A stretch of DNA of 64,000 nucleotides from Ureibacillus galli (GCF_014836845.1 NZ_JACSQA010000001.1:62001-126000); one strand, 5' to 3'. Shown: positions 26,012 to 35,257, counted from the stretch's first letter. The notes: generated by a model not told the origin, from the sequence alone. Program-made: numbers and translations.

Positions 26012-26854
26012 TTATTCAGCAAAATAAATAAATCCAATGGCTCCTGGACCAGTATGGGTACTAATGATTGGAGACGTAAATTTCGTCTCTATTTGGTGGA
26101 ACCCGGTAGATTCAATTAATTGTTTCAACGGATTACCTAATGTTGTTAAGCCGTCTGCATGGGAGATTCCAACTGCTTTAACGGTCTTTCCTTTCGTATC
26201 TTCCTCAAATTGTTTAAATAAGAAGTTGACCACTTGCTTATGGCTTCTTACTTTTGCAACAGGTGTATAAGATCCATCATCTAAAGTGGCAATCGGTTTA
26301 ATGTTTAATAAAGAACCAATCATGCCTGTCCCTTTTCCGATGCGACCACCTTTAATTAAGTTTTCTAACGTATCAACGACAACAAATAATCTAGTGTTTT
26401 TTCTCACTTCATCGAGTCTTGATACAATTTCACCTACAGTTGCACCAGCATCGCGTAATCGAATCGCTTCACGTATTTGAATAGCAAGTCCAATGGCAAT
26501 ATATCTAGAATCAATAACCGTTACATCCGAATCGGATATTTCTGCTGCCTGTCTAGCCGAATCAACCGTTCCGCTCATAGACCCGGTCATATGAATGGAA
26601 ATGATTTGATCTCCGTTTTTCCCTAATTCATCATAAAGCTCTTTAAACTTACCTGGGGCAGGTTGAGAACTTTTCGGCAATTCTTTCGCATTTTTCATTA
26701 AATCTAAAAAAGATTCAGGCTCGATGTCTTCTCCATCAACATAGGTTTTCCCTTCAATTTGAATCGTTAAAGGTACTACTTTGATGTCATGCTCTATTAA
26801 TTCTTGTTTTGTTAAATCACAAGTTGAATCAGTTACAATATGAATTCGTCCCAA
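26012..26854 (-). CDS. DegV family fatty-acid-binding protein (FakB-like)
   Basis: A 280-residue DegV-fold protein, the type that binds a fatty acid and presents it to the FakA kinase for incorporation into phospholipid. Landmarks are IVTDSTCDLT at the N-terminus, KSSQPAPGKF, HMTGSMSGT, IDSRYIAIG and the C-terminal HTGPGAIG. The start is TTG behind AAAGGAT. It has its own terminator. The bound lipid and partner are inferred from the family. Confidence 0.9.
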   Translation of the reverse strand: MGRIHIVTDSTCDLTKQELIEHDIKVVPLTIQIEGKTYVDGEDIEPESFLDLMKNAKELPKSSQPAPGKFKELYDELGKNGDQIISIHMTGSMSGTVDSARQAAEISDSDVTVIDSRYIAIGLAIQIREAIRLRDAGATVGEIVSRLDEVRKNTRLFVVVDTLENLIKGGRIGKGTGMIGSLLNIKPIATLDDGSYTPVAKVRSHKQVVNFLFKQFEEDTKGKTVKAVGISHADGLTTLGNPLKQLIESTGFHQIETKFTSPIISTHTGPGAIGFIYFAE

Positions 26855-27055
26855 AATGACACATCCTTTTATAGCATAACTTCATTATAATGAGAATGAA
26901 TTATGACTGTAAACATGACAAATGTAATTACATTAAGTATAAGTTAGGAGTTCCATTGAACATTTATTCATTGGTTAGAACTGAAACAATATGACAAATG
27001 ATAGTGTTAACTCCCTTCCTTTTGCAGTATAGTGAACACGATAGGAGTGAGTTCA

Positions 27056-27697
27056 ATGAATCATGTAGAAGCATTTGATTATAAAAATTGGAAAGAGGAA
27101 TTGTGGAATGCCATTACCCATGGTATTGGATTGCTCATTAGTATTCCTGCTTGTGTGTTATTAATATTGATTGGTGTACAATCAGGTAATGCTGTTGCAA
27201 TTACCTCGTATTCCATTTTCGGAGCATCACTCGTACTGTTGTTTTTAATGTCCACTTTATTGCATAGTATGCCCGAAAAATATAAAAGATTTTTCTCTAT
27301 TTTAGATCATTCATCTATATATGTTTTAATTGCTGGTACTTATACTCCCTTTTTATTAATCGCTATCGGTGGTGTGCTAGGAATTGTTCTGCTCAGCATC
27401 GTTTGGACCATTGCAATATTTGGGATAGTCTTTAAATGTTTATTTATTCATAAATTCGAGACCTTTTCTTTAGTACTTTACATCGCGATGGGTTGGTTAA
27501 TCGTATTTGCGATAAAACCGCTATATGCATTTTTACAATTCGATGGTTTTACCTTCTTATTTATCGGCGGTTTATTGTTTACGTTTGGGTCTATATTTTA
27601 TGCTTGGAGAAAGCTACCTTATAACCATGCGATTTGGCATTTATTTGTTATTGCTGGCTGTGCTTGTATGGTTGTATGTGTTGCAGTCTACTTATAA
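27056..27697 (+). CDS. yplQ: Hemolysin III / YplQ family membrane protein (PAQR-like)
   Basis: A 213-residue protein with seven hydrophobic helices. It has the family signatures EELWNAITHGIG at the N-terminus, STLLHSMP, LDHSSIYVLIAGTYTPF and the C-terminal NHAIWHLFVIAG. The conserved His and Asp residues are the metal-binding set of the PAQR superfamily. Despite the hemolysin name, the role in Bacillus is unclear. The start used is the ATG at 27056, behind AGGAGTGAG; the earlier in-frame ATG lacks a site. Single gene with terminator. Confidence 0.9.
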   Translation: MNHVEAFDYKNWKEELWNAITHGIGLLISIPACVLLILIGVQSGNAVAITSYSIFGASLVLLFLMSTLLHSMPEKYKRFFSILDHSSIYVLIAGTYTPFLLIAIGGVLGIVLLSIVWTIAIFGIVFKCLFIHKFETFSLVLYIAMGWLIVFAIKPLYAFLQFDGFTFLFIGGLLFTFGSIFYAWRKLPYNHAIWHLFVIAGCACMVVCVAVYL

Positions 27698-27717
27698 ATG
27701 TTGAATATATATTAAAA

Positions 27718-27771
27718 AATCTGCTCTTCATTTCTTGCAGTTCATTAAATTGCATCGAAATAGAGCAGATT
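27718..27771. terminator. Bidirectional terminator between yplQ and prsA
   Basis: AATCTGCTCT (27718-27727) pairs with AGAGCAGATT (27762-27771), with further pairing inside. A TTTTTT tract follows on the plus strand and a T-rich tract on the minus strand. Confidence 0.85.
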
Positions 27772-27776
27772 GTTTT

Positions 27777-28664
27777 TTAATCTGTTAGTTTATTCACAAT
27801 ATCGTACTCGGACATTTTTTCAGTTACCCATGTTGAATATTGTTCATTTACCTTTGCTGCCAAAAGATCCTGGTAAACAGTATCTTTTACTTCATCAAAG
27901 ACCGCTTCTTTTCCTTCGATTTTATCCGTTACTTTGATAATGTGGAAACCATATTCTGTTTCTACTGGTTCACTACTAACTTCGCCAACTTCCATTGCAA
28001 AAGCGGCTGTTTCAAAGGCTTCTGCCATTTCTCCAGTACCAAAGTATCCAAGATTTCCGCCGTCTTCATTATTTGCAGTATCGGTAGAGTATTCTTTTGC
28101 CAGTTCAGCAAAATCTCCCCCAGCATTTAGTTTGTCGATCACCTCTTGAGCTGTCGTTTCATCCTCTACTAAAATATGACTCGCCTCAACTTCAGCGGCT
28201 TTTCCATAAGTTTCTTTATTTTCTTCAAAATAAGTTTTGATTTCTTCTTCGGTAATGCCTAAATCATCTTCCATCACTTTAAATGTTAATAAATACGTTT
28301 CCATATCTTTCTTTACATCGTCAACATCCATCCCATAGGAATCGAGTAATTCTAACAATGCATCTTCACCACCATACCGGGAAGCATATTCATCATATTC
28401 CTTTTGCAGTTCCTCCTCCGATACTGAAACACCTAATTCTTTAGCTTCTAGTTCAATGATTTTATTCGTAATTAACGTATCTAACACCTCTGTTCCATAT
28501 TGGGTCGTCAATGTTTCATTCAATTCGTCTTCTGTAATTTCCTCACCATTGACCGATGCAATCATGGAAGAGTTGTTGCTATTGGAACACCCAACTAACC
28601 ATAAAGTTGCAACAATTGGAAGAGTCATACCCTTTAAAAATTTCTTCAAGTTATTATTTTTCAT
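27777..28664 (-). CDS. prsA: PrsA foldase lipoprotein (peptidyl-prolyl isomerase)
   Basis: A 295-residue lipoprotein that helps exported proteins fold on the outer face of the membrane. The lipobox is LVGC (lipidated Cys26). A SurA-like N-terminal region is followed by a parvulin rotamase domain from about residue 160, with ASHILVEDE, FAELAKEYSTD and YGFHIIKVTD. Length fits Bacillus PrsA. ATG start behind CGGAGG. Single gene, convergent with yplQ. Confidence 0.93.
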   Translation of the reverse strand: MKNNNLKKFLKGMTLPIVATLWLVGCSNSNNSSMIASVNGEEITEDELNETLTTQYGTEVLDTLITNKIIELEAKELGVSVSEEELQKEYDEYASRYGGEDALLELLDSYGMDVDDVKKDMETYLLTFKVMEDDLGITEEEIKTYFEENKETYGKAAEVEASHILVEDETTAQEVIDKLNAGGDFAELAKEYSTDTANNEDGGNLGYFGTGEMAEAFETAAFAMEVGEVSSEPVETEYGFHIIKVTDKIEGKEAVFDEVKDTVYQDLLAAKVNEQYSTWVTEKMSEYDIVNKLTD

Positions 28665-28760
28665 TATTTATCCTCCGTTCATACTTTTAATACATGTCCT
28701 ACTATAAATGGAGAATGTGTCAACAAGATGTCAGAACATAAATGAATCAAAAATAAAAAA

Positions 28761-28785
28761 ACGTAGCGATTATTCTTCGCTACGT
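28761..28785 (-). terminator. Terminator overlapping the 3' end of the kinase gene
   Basis: A perfect 9-bp stem (28761-28769 with 28777-28785) followed by seven Ts on the minus strand. The kinase stop codon lies in the loop. Confidence 0.85.
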
Positions 28786-30182
28786 TTCACTTTTTTCAAT
28801 TGGAGTTCAAAACAAGTACCCATGCCATTACTTTTCTTTAATTGAAGATCTCCCCCAATTGACTGGGCCATCATTTTACTTAGGGGCAATCCTAAGCCAA
28901 GTCCTCGTACAGTATACTTTTTATTTTCCCCTCTAAAAAACCGTTCAAAAATATAAGGTTGATCTTCCTTGTTTATCCCGGTACCTGTATCTTCTATTAA
29001 AACAACAACATCATCATCCCGTTCCTTTAATGTAACTGTCATTGTCCCACCATTCACCATAGCTTGACTGGCATTCGTTAATAGATTCGATAAGATTTGT
29101 TGGATACGAACTAAATCCGCTAATACAAAGACTTCTTTTTTTAAAGAATGGTACTCGAATTTATATGTTTGATCTTGCAAAGTTGCCTTAAATTGGGTAA
29201 AGATGTCGCCTATTAATCGACTAACTTCATAATGGCTTATTGTTACCGGTACTGCATCAACGGCAAAGGAATTAAAAGCTAATAAGTCGCCTACCATCGT
29301 TTTCATCTTTACTGTCTCTACTAAGGCCATTTTAATAAATTCTTCCGCCTCTTCACCTGTTACAACCCCATCCTTTACAGCTTGCAATAACCCACTTATA
29401 GAGGTCACTGGTGTCTTCAATTCATGGGTAACCCCTGCTAATAATTCTGTTCTCGTTTTCTCCAACTGTTGCAGACGACTTGCCATATCTTTAAAAGATG
29501 ATACGAGTTCATATACTTCATTTTCTTTTATAGAAGAGGATAATTGAATATGATAATTTCCCGATTGAACCTGTTTAGCAGCTTCTGCCACTTTCATAAT
29601 CGGACGTGAGAGTCTACGAGATAAAAAATAAATGGCAACCCCCCCTAATATTCCAAGGGCAATAATAAATATCGCTAATTGGCCATATTGCTGCTTCACT
29701 TCAGTTAAATGTTTTTTAGATTCCAATACAATAACCCAACCGATGACTTTGTTTTCGATTTCAATTTCTTTCTTCACTACATAATATGTTTCATTCGTAG
29801 ATGGAATTTTTAGTTTACTCAACTCTTCCTTTTGTAATAATGGATTAAAATCAACCTCAACTAACGGGTTAAATGGTCGATTGACAGAAATAACCGCTCC
29901 TTTTTGATCGAGGATATAAACAATTGGATCAATATCTCGAAAGTTAAAACGATCCCTTTCTTCAATGGACTTTGGTAACTCTTTTGGCGTTTCTGTATCA
30001 GTTATTCTTTTGACTGTATCTTCTGCCATAAACGACATCATTTCAAGACGGTATTCTAATGTTGTATGACGTATCCACATCGCGAAAATGAGCGATATAA
30101 TGAGCAAACCAATACATAATGTTACTACATATCGACTCGTCCAATAAGTTAATAAGGACACTCGTTTATTTTTTATAGACAT
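28770..30182 (-). CDS. Sensor histidine kinase
   Basis: A 470-residue membrane kinase. Two transmembrane helices (about 15-35 and 168-190) flank an extracytoplasmic domain that looks PAS/CACHE-like (IVYILDQKGAVISVN, GWVIVLESKK). A HAMP segment (SRRLSRPIMKVAEA), H-box AGVTHELKTPVTSISG and an ATPase domain with LLTNASQAM, DTGTGI and GLGLGLPLSKM follow. It overlaps the regulator gene by 17 bases, so the two are cotranslated. The signal is unknown; I give no name. Confidence 0.88.
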   Translation of the reverse strand: MSIKNKRVSLLTYWTSRYVVTLCIGLLIISLIFAMWIRHTTLEYRLEMMSFMAEDTVKRITDTETPKELPKSIEERDRFNFRDIDPIVYILDQKGAVISVNRPFNPLVEVDFNPLLQKEELSKLKIPSTNETYYVVKKEIEIENKVIGWVIVLESKKHLTEVKQQYGQLAIFIIALGILGGVAIYFLSRRLSRPIMKVAEAAKQVQSGNYHIQLSSSIKENEVYELVSSFKDMASRLQQLEKTRTELLAGVTHELKTPVTSISGLLQAVKDGVVTGEEAEEFIKMALVETVKMKTMVGDLLAFNSFAVDAVPVTISHYEVSRLIGDIFTQFKATLQDQTYKFEYHSLKKEVFVLADLVRIQQILSNLLTNASQAMVNGGTMTVTLKERDDDVVVLIEDTGTGINKEDQPYIFERFFRGENKKYTVRGLGLGLPLSKMMAQSIGGDLQLKKSNGMGTCFELQLKKVKRSEE

Positions 30183-30846
30183 GGAATTGATAACCTAACC
30201 CTCTTAAAGTTTTAATTTCCCCTTGTTGTGATGGCCAATGGGCAAGGGCTTTTCTAAGCCGCTTAATGGCTAAGTCGACCGCGCGATCACTACCATCATA
30301 TTCCCAACCCCATACTTGTTCAATTAACTGGTCCCGAGTAAATGTTTGATTTGGGTGTTCAGCTAAAAATAATAATACAGATAAATCCCGTGGAGTTAGT
30401 ACGACCTCTAACCCATTTAAATAAACCGAATGCCCTTTAAAATCAATTTCTAATTGTCCAAATTTCACTGTATCCATCTGGACAAAGGAGGCTCTTTTTA
30501 ATACTGCTTTTATCCGGGCAACTACTTCATCTGCATTAAATGGTTTTGCTATGTAATCATCTGCACCTTCTTGAAACCCTTCTAATTTATAATGGACGTC
30601 ACCTAAAGCCGTTAACATAATAACCGGGCAGTTACTGTTGTGACGAATTTCTTTTAAAATCGTCCAGCCATCTTTTCCAGGGAGCATTACATCTAATAAC
30701 ACTAAATCAGGATTTTCATGAACAAAATAGTTCATGGCATCGAGACCTGTAAACACTTGTATTACTTCGTATCCTTCTTTCACTAAGTAGGCTTTTAACA
30801 CTTTATTAATCGCCAGTTCATCCTCCACAATCATAATTTTACTCAC
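30166..30846 (-). CDS. OmpR/PhoB-family response regulator
   Basis: A 226-residue regulator. The receiver domain has E8/D9, phosphoacceptor Asp52 ([13 protein letters not shown]) and Lys in YIAKPFNADEV. The winged-helix domain has LTPRDLSVLLFLAEHP and VDLAIKRLRKAL. The start is GTG at 30846 with GAAGGGTG before it; the frame could begin at a GTG 9 bases earlier, but that one sits on the Shine-Dalgarno sequence. It is paired with the downstream kinase. Targets unknown. Confidence 0.88.
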   Translation of the reverse strand: MSKIMIVEDELAINKVLKAYLVKEGYEVIQVFTGLDAMNYFVHENPDLVLLDVMLPGKDGWTILKEIRHNSNCPVIMLTALGDVHYKLEGFQEGADDYIAKPFNADEVVARIKAVLKRASFVQMDTVKFGQLEIDFKGHSVYLNGLEVVLTPRDLSVLLFLAEHPNQTFTRDQLIEQVWGWEYDGSDRAVDLAIKRLRKALAHWPSQQGEIKTLRGLGYQFHVYKK

Positions 30847-30932
30847 TAGCGTCACCCTTCACTTTAGATCTCTCTCCTCATTTTCAACATATTATAACAT
30901 CCCTATAAGTCAGTACGATGTCAAACAAAAAA

Positions 30933-30961
30933 GAAGTCCTAGTTTGTTAACTTAGGACTTC
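30933..30961 (-). terminator. Terminator of the ion-channel gene
   Basis: GAAGTCCTA pairs with TAGGACTTC. On the minus strand TTTTTTG follows, six bases after the stop codon. Confidence 0.85.
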
Positions 30962-30966
30962 TTCCA

Positions 30967-31383
30967 TTATTTTTTGTTAGGTAAATGTCTTGCTTTTAAT
31001 TGACTCGGTACTTCTGTTTTGTCAATGTGTATGTCTTTATTTAATCGATACTTACTTTTTGGAGATTCTTTTATCATTGAACGACCTAATGTTAATAGTA
31101 AGGCAAACATTAAACCGGTACCAATAATTAAATACAGAATTGTGAACAGTTTTGTCCCACTCGTTGATGGGGCAAGATTTGTATCGACTCCAGTTGGAAT
31201 TAAACTAACGACTGCAAAATAGACAGAATCAAGATAAGACCAACCTTCAAATTTTGAATAGAAAAGTGTCCCCGATAAAACAATGAAAGCAACTGTTGTT
31301 AATATACTAACGAAACGAGGTTCTTTTACCGCATGAAACAACGCTTTCATTAATCGTCCAAAACTAATAATTACTGAAATCAT
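30967..31383 (-). CDS. Two-helix ion channel protein with atypical selectivity filter
   Basis: A 138-residue membrane protein of the Ion_trans_2 (KcsA-like) family: helix 1 near residues 24-45, a pore-helix segment (YLDSVYFAVVSLIPTG), helix 2 (LFTILYLIIGTGLMFALLL) and a basic tail. A tetrameric cation channel is expected. In place of the canonical TVGYGD filter the sequence reads TGVDTNLAP, so potassium selectivity is doubtful. ATG start at 31383, seven bases after AAAGGAG. It lies just downstream of floT and may be cotranscribed with the flotillin pair. Confidence 0.75.
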   Translation of the reverse strand: MISVIISFGRLMKALFHAVKEPRFVSILTTVAFIVLSGTLFYSKFEGWSYLDSVYFAVVSLIPTGVDTNLAPSTSGTKLFTILYLIIGTGLMFALLLTLGRSMIKESPKSKYRLNKDIHIDKTEVPSQLKARHLPNKK

Positions 31384-31490
31384 ATGATAACTCCTTTTTT
31401 TCAAACAACTACAAAAGTATTTTTGCATTATACTATATCTTTTAATCGTTATCATACAATTTAACGGTAATGTTCATTAGGATTACATAT

Positions 31491-33005
31491 TTACACTAAA
31501 TGTTTTTCTTCTTCTGTTTCATCCAATTGTGGAATAGGATGGTCGTATGTTCTTTTCCCAGCAAAATTTTCGATTAGTTCTTTCACATCAATCCCCGAAG
31601 AAGCTTTTAATGTTTCTTGTAACGAAGACATTAAATTTGTTGCATAAGAAGTAATACGGTTTGCACCCCCACCTTCCCCGTTTCCTGTATCAACAACCGT
31701 AATTTTATCGATGTTGGATAATGGACTCGCTACTTCTTTTGCATACTCTGGCATCATACGAATAATCATATCTAGTACTGCCGCTTGACCAAATTGTTCA
31801 AAGGCTTCTGCAATTTTTCGTTTCGCTTCTGCTTCCGCTAACCCTTTTAAGCGAATGATTTCTGCTTCTGTTTCCCCTTGCGCTCTTTCCGAATCAGCTT
31901 TTGCTAATCCGTCTAAACGAATTTTTTCTGCCTCGGCTTTAGCTAGGGATTCGATTCGATACTTCTCCGCATCAGCTTGTGCCAATTCTCTCATTTTTTG
32001 GGCAGCAGCATTTTGTTCAACTGCATAACGATCTGCATCTGCTTTTTTCTTTACTTCGGAATCGTATTGTTTCTCACGACGTAAAATTTCTTTTTCTTCT
32101 AACTCAATTTGCTTTTGGCGTTCAATGATTTTAATTTGCATTTCTTGTTCCGTTACTTGTTGTTTTGCTTTTGCGGATTCCAATTCGTAAGCTTGGTCTG
32201 CATGGGCTTTTGCCACATCTTGTTCACGACGGAATTCCGCAACTTTTAATTGGTTTTCCTTTTCTGCTTCTGCAATTTCCGTCGCCCGCAACAATTCAGC
32301 CTTTTGAGCTTCTTTTTCCGCTTCTGCTTTCTTAATACGAGTCTCCTTTTCTGCCTCAGCTGTTGCAATATCTGCATCTCTTTTCACTTGGGCAATTCTC
32401 GGCTTCCCTAAAGAATCTAAGTAACCATTTTTATCTCGAACATCCTTAATCGTAAAGGAAACAATGACTAATCCCATTTTCGCTAGATCTTGCGTTGCAA
32501 CCCGTTGGACTTCTTGGGAGAATTTATCCCGATTTTTATAAATTTCTTCCACCGTCATCGAACCTAAAATGGAACGGAGGTGTCCTTCTAATACTTCTTT
32601 TGCTTCATTTTCTCGATCTTGTTTACTTTTCCCTAAAAATTGTTCCGCAGCTGTGGCGATTTCGGAAATAGAGCCACCAATTTTTATAATAGCCGTTCCA
32701 TCCGCCATCACAGGCACGCCTTGTTCTGTATATACTTCAGGAGTTGTTACTTCTAATTTACTAGAAAGTAAACTTAATGGTTCAGATTGTTGGAAAACAG
32801 GGAAAACGAAAGTCCCTCCACCACGAATAATTTTAATTCGGTTACCTGAGTCGTCCGTGTGGACATTTTTTGATCCTAAAAAACTCCCTGTCACAATTAA
32901 TGCTTCATCTGGACCTACTGTTTTGTATTTTGTAATATAAACCGCTACAATGGCCACAATAATAAACAATGCGACCCCAATAATAATCATTGTACTAAGC
33001 ATCAT
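31491..33005 (-). CDS. floT: Flotillin-like scaffold protein FloT (YuaG)
   Basis: A 504-residue membrane-associated scaffold. It has an N-terminal hydrophobic hairpin segment (about residues 5-23), a PHB/SPFH domain (KTVGPDEALIVTG to FTIKDVRD), then a long alanine/glutamate-rich coiled coil (about 200-400) and a short C-terminal region. Flotillins organise functional membrane microdomains and affect fluidity, secretion and signalling. ATG start behind GGGGGAA. It forms an operon with the NfeD-like gene 16 bases upstream, as yuaF-yuaG do in Bacillus. Confidence 0.94.
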   Translation of the reverse strand: MMLSTMIIIGVALFIIVAIVAVYITKYKTVGPDEALIVTGSFLGSKNVHTDDSGNRIKIIRGGGTFVFPVFQQSEPLSLLSSKLEVTTPEVYTEQGVPVMADGTAIIKIGGSISEIATAAEQFLGKSKQDRENEAKEVLEGHLRSILGSMTVEEIYKNRDKFSQEVQRVATQDLAKMGLVIVSFTIKDVRDKNGYLDSLGKPRIAQVKRDADIATAEAEKETRIKKAEAEKEAQKAELLRATEIAEAEKENQLKVAEFRREQDVAKAHADQAYELESAKAKQQVTEQEMQIKIIERQKQIELEEKEILRREKQYDSEVKKKADADRYAVEQNAAAQKMRELAQADAEKYRIESLAKAEAEKIRLDGLAKADSERAQGETEAEIIRLKGLAEAEAKRKIAEAFEQFGQAAVLDMIIRMMPEYAKEVASPLSNIDKITVVDTGNGEGGGANRITSYATNLMSSLQETLKASSGIDVKELIENFAGKRTYDHPIPQLDETEEEKHLV

Positions 33006-33021
33006 TCTAATTCCCCCTTAT

Positions 33022-33555
33022 TTATTTAAATTGAAAAGATGATTCGTATTTTTTTACATAAACAGTACCCTCCTTTGCTTCGATAACAAGGACTTCCTCA
33101 TCATAATCAATCGCTTCATTGTCCAATCCTGTTGCTCTTTTAGATATAATTCCATTCACAGTTTCTATAACAATCTCACCAAATCCATCTACCGGAATCG
33201 GTACAATCACTTTTCCCACTTGACCCCCAAGGGATTCTTCTGTGTAAGCTAAAGAAACCTCTGCACTTTTTAATGGGACTAGTATGAAAAAATAAATAAT
33301 GGCACTAACAATAGCTGATAGGATACTAGATATAATAAAAATGATTAAACTTGTCATAGAACTGTATTTTTCGAACAAAAAACCTGCTGCGGATGTAATC
33401 GTAATAAAAGATAAAATGACAGCTGGATCAATAAAGGGAATCCCTTCAAAAACACCATCAAACATTTCAGAGAACAATAGGTAAATAATCGTGATACACC
33501 CGGCGATTATTAAAGTAAATAGGTAAACGGTATGGAGCTCTAAACCACCCAACAA
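33022..33555 (-). CDS. yuaF: NfeD-like membrane protein YuaF
   Basis: A 177-residue protein with four hydrophobic helices in the first 95 residues. A small OB-fold NfeD C-terminal domain follows (GQVGKVIVPIPVDGFGEI to EVLVIEAKEGTVYVKKY). NfeD proteins are genetic partners of flotillins. The start is TTG; two tandem TTG codons (33555, 33552) both fit the GAGGT site, the second with better spacing. First gene of the yuaF-floT operon. Confidence 0.87.
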   Translation of the reverse strand: MLGGLELHTVYLFTLIIAGCITIIYLLFSEMFDGVFEGIPFIDPAVILSFITITSAAGFLFEKYSSMTSLIIFIISSILSAIVSAIIYFFILVPLKSAEVSLAYTEESLGGQVGKVIVPIPVDGFGEIVIETVNGIISKRATGLDNEAIDYDEEVLVIEAKEGTVYVKKYESSFQFK

Positions 33556-33650
33556 ACATCACCTCAACTTCCAAAATAATCCTACAACTTATGTACGGTT
33601 GATTCGCCGCTAAGTTTCAAATTATTTAGAAAAATTTAAATAAAATAAAA

Positions 33651-33686
33651 AAAGTTTTCGCCTATTTTACAAATAGTGAAAACTTT
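33651..33686 (-). terminator. Terminator of dfrA
   Basis: AAAGTTTTC pairs with GAAAACTTT, with an inner CTATTT/AAATAG. T-rich sequence follows on the minus strand, 10 bases after the dfrA stop. Confidence 0.85.
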
Positions 33687-33695
33687 TTAGGACAA

Positions 33696-34175
33696 TTATT
33701 TTTTTCTATCATAAATATAGTAAGTATATGCATACCCATCTGGAACTTCAATCGGTTCACTTTTAGAAATCATCGTCCATTCGTCATCATATTGCGGGAA
33801 AAACGTATCTCCTTGAAATTCATAGTCGATTTTTGTTATATAAAGTCGATCTGCTATTGGAAGCGCTAATTTAAAAATTTGTTCGCCACCAATAATCATA
33901 ATTTCTTGTTCTTTCGAAACAAGTTTCAATGCTTCATCAAGGCTAGAAACCACTTCTATTCCTTCTGCATTATAGTTTTTATTTCTTGTAATAACAATAT
34001 TTCTTCTCCCAGGTAATGGTCTACCGATCGATTCGAAAGTTTTTCTCCCCATAATTATCGGTTTACCCATTGTTTGTTCTTTAAAATATTTTAACTCCCC
34101 TGGTAAATGCCAAGGCATTTTCTTCTCGTATCCAATAACTCGATTTTTGTCATGGGCGACAATTAATGAAATCAT
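33696..34175 (-). CDS. dfrA: Dihydrofolate reductase
   Basis: A 159-residue enzyme that reduces dihydrofolate with NADPH, which supplies tetrahydrofolate for thymidylate synthesis. Landmarks are ISLIVAHDKNRVIGYEK, MPWHLPGELKYFK with the active-site acid, PIIMGRKTFESIGRPLPGR and IIGGEQIF. ATG start behind GTAGGAG. In Bacillus dfrA sits beside the thymidylate synthase gene; here about 5.4 kb of other genes separate them, so dfrA has its own transcript and terminator. Confidence 0.95.
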   Translation of the reverse strand: MISLIVAHDKNRVIGYEKKMPWHLPGELKYFKEQTMGKPIIMGRKTFESIGRPLPGRRNIVITRNKNYNAEGIEVVSSLDEALKLVSKEQEIMIIGGEQIFKLALPIADRLYITKIDYEFQGDTFFPQYDDEWTMISKSEPIEVPDGYAYTYYIYDRKK

Positions 34176-34320
34176 AGCTTCTCTCCTACTTTTTTAGACA
34201 TTTTCTTTTTCTATTTTATACGTTTTTATTCATATTTTTACAAAAATTTTAATATAAATAAATGATAGATATTTTCCATTTTATAATAGTTTTCAATAAA
34301 ATGATAAAGGAAGTGATTTT

Positions 34321-35127
34321 TTGCTGACGTTCATGAAACAAAAATCGTCTATTCAATTAGAAGGATATCCGATGACTACAGAAATTAGTGATGCCGTTTA
34401 TGATGATTTAGTAAAAAGTAATCGTAAATATTTAAATGTGGATGAAGAGAAACAAACGATTACTATTAAACGATCCTTTTTCAAAAAGAATAAGCAAGTT
34501 CAAAATGTCACTCGATTTTTTGTTGAACTAAACGGAGAGGAAGTAGTTATTAAAACGCCTCAAAAGAAAAATAACCTAGTATCCAATTCAAACTTTGAAG
34601 ACGATTTGATTATTCATAACTATAAAAACAAATCGATTATGATCATTTTAGAATCCCCTCATATTGACGAGTATGAACAAAACAATGAAAAATTAACACC
34701 TATTGGTGCTGCCCAAGGACAAACAGGTAAAAAAATCGAAAAAAACTTGAGCCAATTGATTCGTACTTTAAATCAGTTTCAAGTAATAGAGGAACAACAT
34801 CAATATCGGGTTATTATTATGAATGCGGTTCATTTCCAAACTTCTTTACATTTCATCCATGAAAAAGCGATGAACAATTATTATCGTGAGTTGAGGGATA
34901 AAATTTGGGTTAAAATGTGGACAGAAATACCACAAATAAAAAATGATTTTATAAATCAACTTGAATCGTTAAAAAAAGATTCGATTCTCATTAATGCTTG
35001 TCCGAAATCATTAAAGCCTTTTATCAATCAAGAATTTATTCCATACGTATCAAAATTTCATCTTTTTGAAAGTAATCATCCTACATCAACAGAAATCTGG
35101 ACGAAAAGTTTATTTAAGTTAAATTAA
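34321..35127 (+). CDS. Unrecognised protein with possible uracil-DNA-glycosylase-like motifs
   Basis: A 268-residue cytoplasmic protein that I cannot name. The first 90 residues look like a separate N-terminal domain. From residue 100 on there is a motif series MIILESPHIDEYE, PIGAAQGQTG, IIMNAVHFQTSLH and, near the C-terminus, LINACPKSLK and SNHPTST. Order and spacing loosely recall the uracil-DNA glycosylase superfamily (glycine/proline loop, then a HP[ST] motif), but catalytic residues cannot be assigned. TTG start behind AAAGGAAG. Upstream is dfrA on the other strand; a terminator follows. Confidence 0.7.
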   Translation: MLTFMKQKSSIQLEGYPMTTEISDAVYDDLVKSNRKYLNVDEEKQTITIKRSFFKKNKQVQNVTRFFVELNGEEVVIKTPQKKNNLVSNSNFEDDLIIHNYKNKSIMIILESPHIDEYEQNNEKLTPIGAAQGQTGKKIEKNLSQLIRTLNQFQVIEEQHQYRVIIMNAVHFQTSLHFIHEKAMNNYYRELRDKIWVKMWTEIPQIKNDFINQLESLKKDSILINACPKSLKPFINQEFIPYVSKFHLFESNHPTSTEIWTKSLFKLN

Positions 35128-35190
35128 TTAGTGGTATTTTAACATTTACCGTAAATTATGATACACTTGTATAAACAATAACGTTACAGA

Positions 35191-35209
35191 AGACAGCTAA
35201 AGGCTGTCT
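35191..35209 (+). terminator. Terminator after the 34321-35127 gene
   Basis: AGACAGC (35191-35197) pairs with GCTGTCT (35203-35209), followed by ATTTTTG. Confidence 0.75.
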
Positions 35210-35257
35210 ATTTTTGTGAAAAAAGTTTACTACAAAAAATTAGGAGGTTTCCCTTAG

